A stretch of DNA of 64,000 bases from positions 26,513,426-26,577,425 of the forward strand of contig CP141136.1 of the NCBI GenBank assembly GCA_035236585.1, given 5' to 3'. The notes beneath the pieces were generated by a model. That model was not told the DNA's origin. It saw only the letters and a list, made by a program, of their open reading frames with translations, and made no database searches. The position numbers were made by a program, and so were the translations under genes. This DNA comes from Warburgia ugandensis. Taxonomy: Eukaryota > Streptophyta > Magnoliopsida > Canellales > Canellaceae. Of this stretch, positions 47,141 through 56,100 are shown piece by piece. Numbering within the stretch: position 1 is the first letter of the stretch; every line of letters starts with the position of its first letter.

Positions 47141-47560
47141 CCATAAGTTAGAATCGTGTCAAGGTGATGAGTAAATAGGTCGCGTGTTAAATAGGTCGAC
47201 ACGACGGGTCAAATTGATTGACTTGAACACGACACGATTTTTTGCGTGTCATTTTGACCCGAAAATGACATGAATACGATAAGACTTGACCCGAACCCGC
47301 TAAATTTGTATCGGGTTCGAGTCGTGTTATCGTGTCGTGTCATATTTTGTCGCCCCTACTCTTAACCCTGGTTTTCCTTATTAATCGAGCCATTGCTAAG
47401 TCTTCTCTGCCAGGTAGTGATGGTTCAAGTAACAGTCCATTTGGAAATTGGCCCTTCTGTTGAAGAAGAACTTTCATCTTCTTTGAAGAAAGCTTTCCCA
47501 AATTTAAACCAAATATTTTAAGGATGCTAGAATCATACTGATGTCCTGATTATTGGTATT

Positions 47561-48054
47561 GAAGCAACAAATCTAATGGGTAGGATCATCAAAAGGCTAG
47601 TCACATTGATAACTACGATGATCCTAAGTCGGCTCGTTCGTCCCTCAAATGCTCCATGTACGTCGAATGACCACATCACTGTCAGAGATAAAAAATGATG
47701 CAGAGAGAACATGGGCAGCTGTACTACAAGTAGAACATTACGCAGCAAACAAAGTTTAGAAGTTACCTCTATTTCCTGCTACGCCCAAACATAAAAGTAA
47801 ACCATGTGAGGCAAATGATCATATAATATATTGTTTTGACTCTATTAGAGCTAAAGACCATGTCGAAGTGCCCATATTAGACTAGGCAATATCATCTGAT
47901 GAAAATGATTTCCTTGATATTGTAGAAATGATCCGGAAGGTCGATCCCTTTCCTTCCCTCCAAGATTGCCTGATGTAACAATCCAAGCGGTCAGTCAGAA
48001 CGCAAAATGGTTCGCTATCCAAACTTCCTGTTTGAGAACAAATAATTGCATGCT

Positions 48055-48123
<69 letters not shown>

Positions 48124-48660
48124 ATATATATATATATATATAGACACACACGCATTGAACTATTCATTTTACGGTCATGTATAGATCGTTCATGTACCAA
48201 AAATCAAATTGCTAGGATAATCCTAGCTATGGCTTTCCAATTTTCTTTTTCCCTTTGATCATAGACAGTTGCTTTCTTCTTTTCTAGCAAAAATCAAAGC
48301 CTACGCCATCATGTAAAAGAGTTCCTATTCGATGGATCCTCATATTTTCACTTGCAAAATAGTAGCGAAAAAAAGTGTAAGTAAGACCAACACATTTTGA
48401 ATGATCCAACTTGTTCATCTAGTGGATCTTGCTCTAATGAGTGCTAAGTAAAAATTCTCCACTGTGGAATGATTTTTCGCCTTTGACTTAGAAAGTCTGT
48501 TGTTGAATACACATTGTGGCTGCTTCGTTGATGACCGTTTATTTAAAGACCAAATCAGAGGTTGAGTGACCGCTTAGAGAGAGAGAGAGAGAGTACGTAT
48601 GTGATTTGCTTTGTAATTTTTGGCTTCTACTTAAAAAAGAAAAAGAAAAAGGAATTCTTC
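47561..48660. other. Intergenic, with a microsatellite
   Basis: Possibly includes eroded N-terminal coiled-coil sequence of the CNL pseudogene up to about 47700 on the minus strand, but I cannot show it. No other gene recognised. Confidence 0.35.
48059..48141 (+). repeat. Compound (TC)n-(TA)n microsatellite
   Basis: About 30 TC units (48059-48119) followed by about 8 TA units (48125-48141). Confidence 0.97.
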
Positions 48661-49201
48661 CGCCCAGCCGATTGATGTCATACGGCCGGCCGCACCTATC
48701 AATTGGTGTCAACTTGCACTCAATGGGTCTGCCCTTGGAAATCCGGGGCCTGCAAGCGCAGGCGGTCTAATTAGAGAATATTTTGGCAATTTTCTCTGTG
48801 GCTACGACATTCACAGGGCCATTGGTGCCAGTATGGAAGCTGAAGGGAGAGGATTATTTACCGGGACTCAACTTGCTCTTAACTTTGTTACTAACATCCG
48901 AACCTTGGGTGATGCACAGATTGTTCTAAAGGCGCTTCAAAAGGAGGACGGAAATCAGACGAATCAAACGAATTGGAGGATGAAGCACACGAGGAATATG
49001 ATTCATGAATTGCTGAATAGATTTCAACACTACTCCTTTTTGCATGTGTACAGAGAGGCCAACTCTTTAGCGGATAAACTGGCTAATTGGGCAGCTACAA
49101 ATTCAAATTTCTCATACTTGGACCTCCCCCTCATTTTGACTAATGCAACAATTTTATCACCATATGCAGGTTTTGTATATACTAAAATCAAGACATTGTA
49201 A
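48661..49201 (+). pseudogene. RNase H-like (RVT_3) domain fragment
   Basis: A plus-strand frame open to the TAA at 49199-49201. It reads NGSALGNPGPASAGGLIREY, GNFLCGYDIHRAIGASMEAE, LALNFVTNIRTLGDAQIVLKAL and FLHVYREANSLADKLANWAA. This is the plant RNase H-like fold found at the end of LINE polyproteins and in many free-standing plant paralogues. Of the four acidic catalytic positions, Glu (MEAE), Asp (GDAQIV) and Asp (SLADKLAN) remain, but the first Asp (usual 'VDGS') is Asn (LNGS), so nuclease activity is unlikely. There is no in-frame Met before 48833, which would remove the first strand. No reverse-transcriptase sequence lies upstream, so it is a fragment of a LINE or a decayed host copy. 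Confidence 0.72.
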
Positions 49202-49376
49202 TTTACCAAGAAAAAAGAGGATCGCCTTGCCCACCTTATTAGGAAGAAGATATTGAGGTCTTGTATCTCCCGGTCTTTCCCTCCATGGGTGCAATATATC
49301 TTCTACTACTTCAGCAAATGTTTCACAATACTATATATGCAATACTAGTCTTTCCCTCTCATGTTGAGTTGTGAGT

Positions 49377-49485
49377 GGAAGCCAAAATCATTCCCTTGAG
49401 TTTGAACAAAGCAAACAAACCCATTTTCCCTCAGATTGGAAGCCAAAATCATTCCCTTGAGTTTGTGCAGAACAAACAAAACCTG
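49377..49485. repeat. 61-bp tandem duplication
   Basis: 'ggaagccaaaatcattccct' followed by 'tgagtttg' and an 'acaaacaaa' tail occurs at 49377 and again at 49438. Confidence 0.85.
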
Positions 49486-50171
49486 AATCCTACTTAACAT
49501 ATGGTGCACAGCAATGCTGCTAGACTTGCCTCTTGTTTGCTAGCCAGAGGCCTGCCAAGCTCTCCGATAAGTCCCACTACTTAGCAAGAGCATTTATCTT
49601 TTCCTTTAATTAATTGTTGTTTCATGTTTTGCTGTCATTTACTATCGTTCTTTTGCTAAGTCACTGGAAAGCTGTCGGTCATTCATTAATGGGAATCTGC
49701 TTGTAGTGATTCTGAAAATGGTGCACTTTTTGCTATTTTGAATTCATTACGTTTGATTTGATTTTTATTGTTTCTGCTTGTAGTGATTCTGAAATTTGAG
49801 TTCTACCTTTCATCAAATACAGTGAGACAGAATACCAGATATCTACATGGAAATTGGTCTGCTTCCAGGTTTATTCGTGCCACTTGATGGAGATCAATGG
49901 CAGGAACAGACTATTGTGATGTACTTAAAGCGGGCAAGAAAGCAGGTCAACATAAAATAAAGAATGCTTACGATGTGCTCACAAAGAAGCTTCATCCTGT
50001 ATTTACAATAAGAGGGAAAAAAAGGACGATTTTGAAGCTCAAAGTTGGTATCAACAAGTTCAGGGCACATTTACGGTTTTAACGGATAGGGAAGAGCGAT
50101 CGCGTTATGACCTGATGGTATCATTCAAGGAAGCTGCCGGAGGTTGTATGAAAACTCTGACACTTAAACTA

Positions 50172-50350
50172 ATAAACCATGCAGTAGTGTTGTCGTCATG
50201 TGACTTTGAGGTCATGTGTTCAAGACATGGAAGCAGCTTCTCGCAGAAATGCAAGATAAAGTTGTGTACTATAAGCACTTTGTAGTTTGCCCCTTTTCTA
50301 AACTCTGTATACATGGGAGTTTCAGGCACCGGGCTGCCCTTTATACCATG
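50172..50350 (+). mobile_element. 5'-truncated Au-like SINE in the DnaJ pseudogene
   Basis: The body at about 50182-50340 starts within the A-box region (cagtagtgttgtcgtcatgt) and ends accgggctgccctt. Short flanks ATAAACCATG and TTATACCATG are a possible duplication. It splits the central domain from the zinc-finger segment. Confidence 0.85.
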
Positions 50351-50822
50351 TGATGCTTGTGGTGAAGCTGCCATTCCTCCTTCAACTGACCCAGAAACTG
50401 AAACATGCCCGGCCTGAAAAGGCTCTCGTGTGTGATCCTTACAACAGGGCCCCTCCTTTTGGTGTCATCATCCGTGCTGGAGCAGGTAAAACTCTACCAA
50501 GCTTCTGGAAGTAGCGGCTAGGTGACTTAGTCATGAGAGGAACAAGATCAGTAAACGTATATGCACGGAAAGGGTGCAACGACAATGAAAATATGGTGTA
50601 CTACAGAAGTGATGGAACAGATCCGTTTGGCAATCCATCTGAGCATCTTGTGTCCTTGTTAAGGTACAAGAACATGTTCTAAGAAATGAAGGCAACCATC
50701 TTCATCGTGCTGCTCTTTTAAGCATAGAGAGGCAATTCTAGGGAGGAACTATTCAGGTGCCAGCTCTCATGGACCTACATTGAAACGCTCATTCAATGAG
50801 AGTTTATAAAAATATAAAATGG

Positions 50823-51010
50823 GCTTTAGAATTGTAGGGGAGTCTTAGCACAATGGTAGAGTTGTTGTCATGTGACCTTGAAGTCACAGGTTTAAAGCAT
50901 AGAAACAACCTCATTGCAAAATACAAGGTAAGGCTGCATACTATTAACTCTTGTAGTCCATAAGCAGAGTTTTATGCACCGGGGCTGCCCATTTTTTAGC
51001 TTTAAAATTG
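50823..51010 (+). mobile_element. Au-like SINE in the DnaJ pseudogene, full length
   Basis: The body at 50837-50998 (ggggagtcttagcacaatgg ... ggggctgcccattttt) is flanked by GCTTTAGAATTG (50823-50834) and GCTTTAAAATTG (50999-51010). It has a small internal deletion around the 'ccgccccttccccggaccctg' block. Confidence 0.9.
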
Positions 51011-51270
51011 ACTTCTGAAGCAATTGTTAAAAACTGAAAGACTGCTTTCCTTTCCTCAAGTTACTAAGCCTGGTCACACGTTGTCTTTAAAGGATAAGAC
51101 TAGCAGTGAGCTTTAAGGATTAGGGGAACCAGTATACATTTGATGTTAGCATGCCAAAAAATTTGACACCGAAACAACAGGATCTAATTAAAGAGCTGGA
51201 TTTAGAATTTGAGAATTTGACACCAAGACAGCAGGTTTTAGTTAAAGAGTTAGCTTTGGAATTTTTCTAG

Positions 51271-51878
51271 GTAAGATATAGGTTGCCTTTCTTTTTTGTT
51301 TATTTCCCTTCTTCCTCTATAATGTACTATGATTATCTCTCAAACAACATTTATTTAGGGAACATTCTGATGCAATTGTGATTATTAGGTTTTGAATACT
51401 TGGAATCGATTCTATGTAAAATAGATTATGGAAACAGAAATTAGAATTGGAAATATAGAACTGTGTTTGCTACACAATGCAAGAAGGAGAATTTACCAGG
51501 AAAAAGAAAAAATTGAGAAACAAGAAGAAGAAAGGGAAACAGTACATGGGAAGCAGATGGAGGGAATGAGGAATATAGTCTGGGATTTTTCTAAGATTAA
51601 GAAAATAATATATTTAAGTATTTCTTCCAAGGCCAGCTCATTTTATATGCTTGTTGAGTCTACTACATTTAAACTCTATCAGAAAAAAAATCATGGTTAA
51701 GATGAATTTTTTTAGAACAGAGGAGTGTTAAACCAAAACTAGCGGTACTGTGAGATGCCCAGCTTGGTTTGATTATTTCCTTCTAGAGAAGTGGTCATAT
51801 AATATGCTAGTTGAGGAGAAAACAGTTCAGTTTAACAAGCAGGGTATGTCACAGTACCACAATCTGAAATTGCTAATA
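51271..51878. other. Intergenic, nothing recognised
   Basis: The 90-codon lysine/glutamate-rich frame at 51428-51700 has no family resemblance. Confidence 0.4.
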
Positions 51879-51982
51879 ATAGGACAATTCTAGCCAAGTC
51901 CACCCCTTCCCCAGATCCTACATACATGGGAGCTTGCTGCACCGGGCTGCCCTGTTTTTCTTTTATAGGACAATTCTAGCCA
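51879..51982 (+). mobile_element. Severely 5'-truncated SINE (68 bp) with 18-bp perfect duplication
   Basis: The insert at 51897-51964 holds only the last third of the SINE (caccccttccccagatccta ... caccgggctgccctg plus a T-rich tail). It is flanked by ATAGGACAATTCTAGCCA at 51879-51896 and 51965-51982. Confidence 0.94.
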
Positions 51983-52132
51983 TCTGGATAATTGCCTTGC
52001 TAAAGTATAGTTAACTAGAGTAGAATCATTCAACAGAACAAATGTTCATTTATCAAACAATTTTGGAAGAATCGGCAGTGATTCGTGTTCAAGAAATAGA
52101 AGTACACTAATATAAAAAACTTGGAGCACCAA

Positions 52133-52626
52133 CTCGGCAATAGCAGGGCACTAGTCCAAAAAGAGGCCCACCAGATGATCAGTTTTAATCACCTGAGACA
52201 TTGAGACAACCCAGCTTGGTATCCAATTTCAAAGGTCCACATCTTTCCTGCCACTTCTTACAAGTACTTTAAGAGTACAAGTAGGGTTACAGCGTGATTT
52301 CTAGTCCAATGACGTTGTATCAATCAACAATAAGCAGATACAAGCCCACAATGAAGAAACAGGCAAGTGAAGGCGATAAGTTGGCAATAGCAGGGGATTA
52401 GTCCAAAATGAGGCCCACCAGATGATCAGTTCCAATAACCTTAGACTTGAAACAGCCCGACTTCGTATCCAAATTCCAAGGTCCAACTCCTCCCGGCCAC
52501 TTCTTAGAAGTACTGTAAGAGTATAAGGAGGGTTACAGCGTGATTCCAGAACTGTTAGCCAAAAGACGTCTATCAATCAACAATAAACAGATACAAGCCC
52601 ATGACGAAACAGGCAAGTGACAGTGG
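52133..52626. repeat. ~247-bp tandem duplication
   Basis: Copy 1 (52133-52380) and copy 2 (52381-52626) share 'aggcccaccagatgatcagt', 'gagggttacagcgtgatt', 'tatcaatcaacaataa', 'cagatacaagccca' and 'gaaacaggcaagtga' in order. Divergence is moderate. It lies about 530 bp downstream of the methionine gamma-lyase-like gene's stop. Confidence 0.9.
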
Positions 52627-53158
52627 TAAGTAAACAGATTACATTCAGACTTCAACTAGATTGTCCCCATATGAAGGGTTTCTCTAGGTAAGAGCTACCT
52701 AAAATATGACAAGCAGTACTATATTGCTTGGAGATAACATATCCTTCATCAATTCCATCAAGAGATCGAGTATTTGAAAACTGGAGAATGTAATTGAGCT
52801 CTTCGGGCTCATATAGCTCCAATGTAACCACATTGTAATGAGAGCAAAAAAAAAAAAAAAAAAACATCCCATAACTGGTTCAGAATGAAATTTCTAAGTG
52901 CTTGACAGAGTGTGATGATGAACATACCAGGAGCTTGCATCACAACCTTGTTAAATGAGTGATAGAAGTAAATGACAATTTCCACCACCAATGATGAGAT
53001 ATTCTGGAATTAATTTCCATAACAAATGTCAGTTGTCAAGTTAATACAGCAGCTCACAAGACTTCTTCTCAACAGCGGTAAAGAATCTGATAGAAACTAC
53101 GAGTTATGTCTGCAAAGAGCACCATTACACTGCTCCATCTTCCTAGCATCCCTATGGT

Positions 53159-56100
53159 TTACAAGGATTTCAAAACCTCCCCTAAAACAAGCGCCCACTG
53201 AGTCCAGTGGGTGCCTCCCTGCGTCAACAATTTCAAACAAAAAATGGTTTAAGCATAGGGGTGTTGCTGATAGTTCATAATTTTGAACTCGCATGAATTA
53301 TGGTAAAAAAATTGCTTGCTGTACTGCTCCTTACTACTGCTAATAACCAGGTTATGTAAAGCAACAAGAAGCAAACAGACCTGACAAAACACTGAAAATG
53401 GCTCTCTCAATGGACCATCACACGAGAGTTCACTTGTACTCCCATCAATGAATGTCCCATGGGCAAAGACCACCTAGTTCATGCCAAACCATATCACAGC
53501 TGGTGTTAGTCCTAGTTTTTATGAGGTTAAAAGACAAAAATCTCATCAACAACTTCAAAGCTTCATAACAAGAAAATCAAGGCAAGGAATTCCATTAGGA
53601 AGCCTGCTTGTCTTCCAAGGGATTTTTCTCTAATTCTTTAAGAACTGTCAAAGACCAAACATAAGCCTCCAGCACAAGCCATAATAGTTCTACTAAAAAA
53701 AACGAGGAATCAGAGAGATAAGTCAGGAAAGGGTTAGGTAAGAAACTAGTGAAATGTTTGGAATAAAGAACCAGACATGCAATTGCATAACCATACATAC
53801 AAAATGGGAGAAAAGAGAAGCATCAATTAGGCCTCCAAGCCACATATAAAAATGGGAGAAAAGACAAACATCGATTAAGCCTCCAAGCATCTGACTCATG
53901 CTGCAGGTTCAACCATTGTGTAATGCTAGTCTAGCAATCACGGCGAGTAAAAAGAGCACAAGCACTTCATATATCACACTCCCTGTTTGAGTGAAGAGTT
54001 TCCTTCTAAACTACTCTGGGTCTGAGCTGTCGAACTTAAGCTACTAGTTGCCTGGAAGCATCCTTCAGGTGCAAAGCTCCAATCCCAGATTCACTCTTCA
54101 GAAGCAGGAAGTGACGCTTGAATCCTAATATTGGTAATCCACGCTTCCTCAAGTGGGATTCACACTTTCTCAACGAATTTGATTCTCCCTTCTGATCAAG
54201 TAGATTCCCACTTCTGTTCAAGTTGGAGGCACGTTTCTGCATCGTTTCCTTCTTTGTTGACTTCTTTTTGACAATTAACGAGTAAGACATGTTTTACTAG
54301 TTATTTATCGATCACGCTTCATGTGCTCTCTGTAAGTAACTCAATCTTCAAATCGTTTGACACAAGAAGGGGGAAATGTGTACTACCCCTGAAACTATCG
54401 AGTATCCAGTCTTTCCCTTTTCTCTCTCCCTCAAAACACAAACATAACTCTAAACCTCCATTGCCAACAATCTTGTGAAAACAACCAATTTTTGGCAAAA
54501 TTTCTGACAAATCACGTTAATTCCTACCAATCAACGGAAAACAGCAGAAAAGATCTGTTTCAGTTCAATTTAAGTTTGGAAAACATCTTATAACTTTTAG
54601 AGTTACTGCTTACTAGAGATGGAATATGGAAATATGTAAATTTGGTTTCAAATGGAAAATTACGTGAAGCATGCCTTTATAGTTCTTTTTGGAAATTTTC
54701 CTTTTTTTCTGAAAATTTTGGAATATATATGTACTTTTTCTGCGCTTCATGCTTCCGCCTTGACAAAAATACTTTTGGCTTCCACTTCTGCTTCTCGCTT
54801 GCCGCACTGGCAACTATGAGTGAGACTACAAAAACAAAAAAGAACTGCAGGCTGGATATTCATGAGAACTTTCTCTCAAGTTTCCTCTTGTAACTCAAAT
54901 CACTAGTACTAAAATGCATTCTTTGTTGTCAAGAGCAAGCCTCATCTGCATATAAATTACAAACTAGTCTCTAGCAGTATTATTTCAAACAGTTTCATCA
55001 TAGACACACTCTTCCTCAAAAAGGTTAGTTTGATGTAAGACCTACAGTTTGATCATTGATGTGCGTTGCCAGTCTAGCTTATTTCTTCCATGATATGCAT
55101 TGTTTGATCATGTCTTGGTCTGAGTCTCATGATTAGCTCTTTCATAAGAAACTTGTAGGAATTAGGGAATATCTTATTATTCATTTTTCCAAGCCAAAAA
55201 ATATCATTCAAAAACCAAAAAAAGGAAACAGACGAAAAAAAAATTATAGGAATGCCAAACCTCTGATGCATATCCAGGAGTTGCACCTCCAATTGGTTTG
55301 ATAAAAGATCCCACAGGGCAGCTTCTTTGCACGGCCTCACAGAATGCTAGGAGGCAATCCCGGCTTCCAAGCTGTACTGCCTGTGGCTGATAGCATTCAA
55401 TTAGCTTTGTCTATGATAACCAAGTCCAGGTTAAGAATTTGGAATTAACTATAAATTAGTGTTCAGTTTCCAAAAGAGAAGGTTACAAAGAATATAAATT
55501 CCTCATCCTGAGGTTACAATGAAAAGACCATCTAATCCTCACCCTCCTACAGAAATAAAATGAATGGTCGATTGCCAAATACTATACAACTTCAAGAAGG
55601 CATGGCAGAAAGGACTATAAATGATCCAAGATCTTCCCCAAATCTAATTTTAACCCCTCACCGTACCCACAAACTAACAACAGACCAAATATATTTCCAA
55701 CTTTGCAGAGCCACTGTAATGCCATAACTCCACCCCTACTCCCTGTTCTGTTTCAACATTTCAAGATTGTAATTCTAATCAAGACACACCCGTATTGGGA
55801 AAAGATAATACTAGAAGCTACAGGTGCAAGTAGCAAGATATTGAACTTCTCCTACATACAGAATCCACATAACATTAATTCAATTCTAGTAGGAAATATA
55901 TACTTATGGAACTACCATTGATTCACATATATAAAGTAACATTACAAGAGCATTCTGCTTTTGAAAATAGCAAAGGAAAATTTTGTTCTCCCATCAAGCT
56001 TATACTACTATTATGCTTGAGCATTTTGTAAGCTTTATAACCTAATCATTTAATTCAAGAGATTTTAGCCCCCGTAGTTAGTTGCAAGCAGCATGTAAAC

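Larger units (their letters stand above)
43272..47366. mobile_element. Non-autonomous hAT-like transposon, 4079 bp, with nested hairpin arrays
   Basis: Terminal inverted repeats TTGGGGTGACAA (43280-43291) and TTGTCGCCCCTA (47347-47358) fit the hAT consensus TAGGGGTGRCAA. The flanking 8-bp sequences CTCTCAAC (43272-43279) and CTCTTAAC (47359-47366) differ by one base, matching the 8-bp duplication of hAT. Both ends carry many 'cgtgtcgtgtc/gacacgacacg' subterminal motifs (43300-43510, 47150-47345), typical transposase-binding arrays. The interior has no reading frame of note, so any movement would need a transposase from elsewhere. It holds three blocks of palindromic 'taggacggtt...aaccgtccta' units and a large diverged direct repeat. 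It is inserted in a CNL gene. Confidence 0.85.
41990..47560 (-). pseudogene. CC-NB-ARC-LRR (CNL) disease-resistance pseudogene, split by a hAT element
   Basis: On the minus strand the pieces appear in family order. Left of the transposon (47367-47480) are GQFPNGLLLEPSLPGREDLA and MARLIRKTRV. Right of it come PERIWGSLMDVDNRKIEF and the P-loop GMSEVGRTT with VIWVTV (43250-43080). Kinase-2 follows (LLMLDNMWEAFSLGRLGVS, 42985-42925), then the GLPL region (MPLAIITTGRA, ~42590) and RNBS-D (FLYCVLYPEDYEIPVDKLIE, 42280-42200). Intact CNL proteins are intracellular ATP-binding immune receptors. Defects: the P-loop Lys is Arg, there are several frameshifts and stops, a 4.08-kb hAT insertion and two SINE insertions, and no recognisable LRR part. 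Removing the hAT element and one duplication copy restores a continuous junction, so the gene predates the insertion. It is probably a relic of an RPS5-type resistance cluster. Confidence 0.88.
49830..51270 (+). pseudogene. Mitochondrial DnaJ (GFA2-like) processed pseudogene
   Basis: Pieces of a type I DnaJ appear in order. J-domain: MAGTDYCDVLKAGKKAGQHK, KKLHPV, and in another frame FTVLTDREERSRYD. Central domain start: VSFKEAAGGCMKTLTLKL. Zinc finger: PCDACGEAAIPPSTDPET. Then VMRGTRSVNVYARKGCNDNE and YYRSDGTDPFGNP. C-terminal domain: LRNEGNHLHRAALLSI, GGTIQVPA, KPGHTLSLKDKTSSEL and MPKNLTPKQQDLIKELDLEF. These match the Hsp40 co-chaperone GFA2 and relatives. No introns interrupt the homology, so retroposition is likely. 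Defects: the HPD motif needed to stimulate Hsp70 reads HPV, the Gly/Phe region is missing, and there are many frameshifts and stops. Two SINEs are inserted, one next to the zinc finger. A copy of the NLTPxQQxLxKEL segment is duplicated at the end. Confidence 0.87.

Noticed and set aside
47882..48184. Arg-Glu and Leu-Ser repeat frames on both strands
   Set aside because: Microsatellite translation only.
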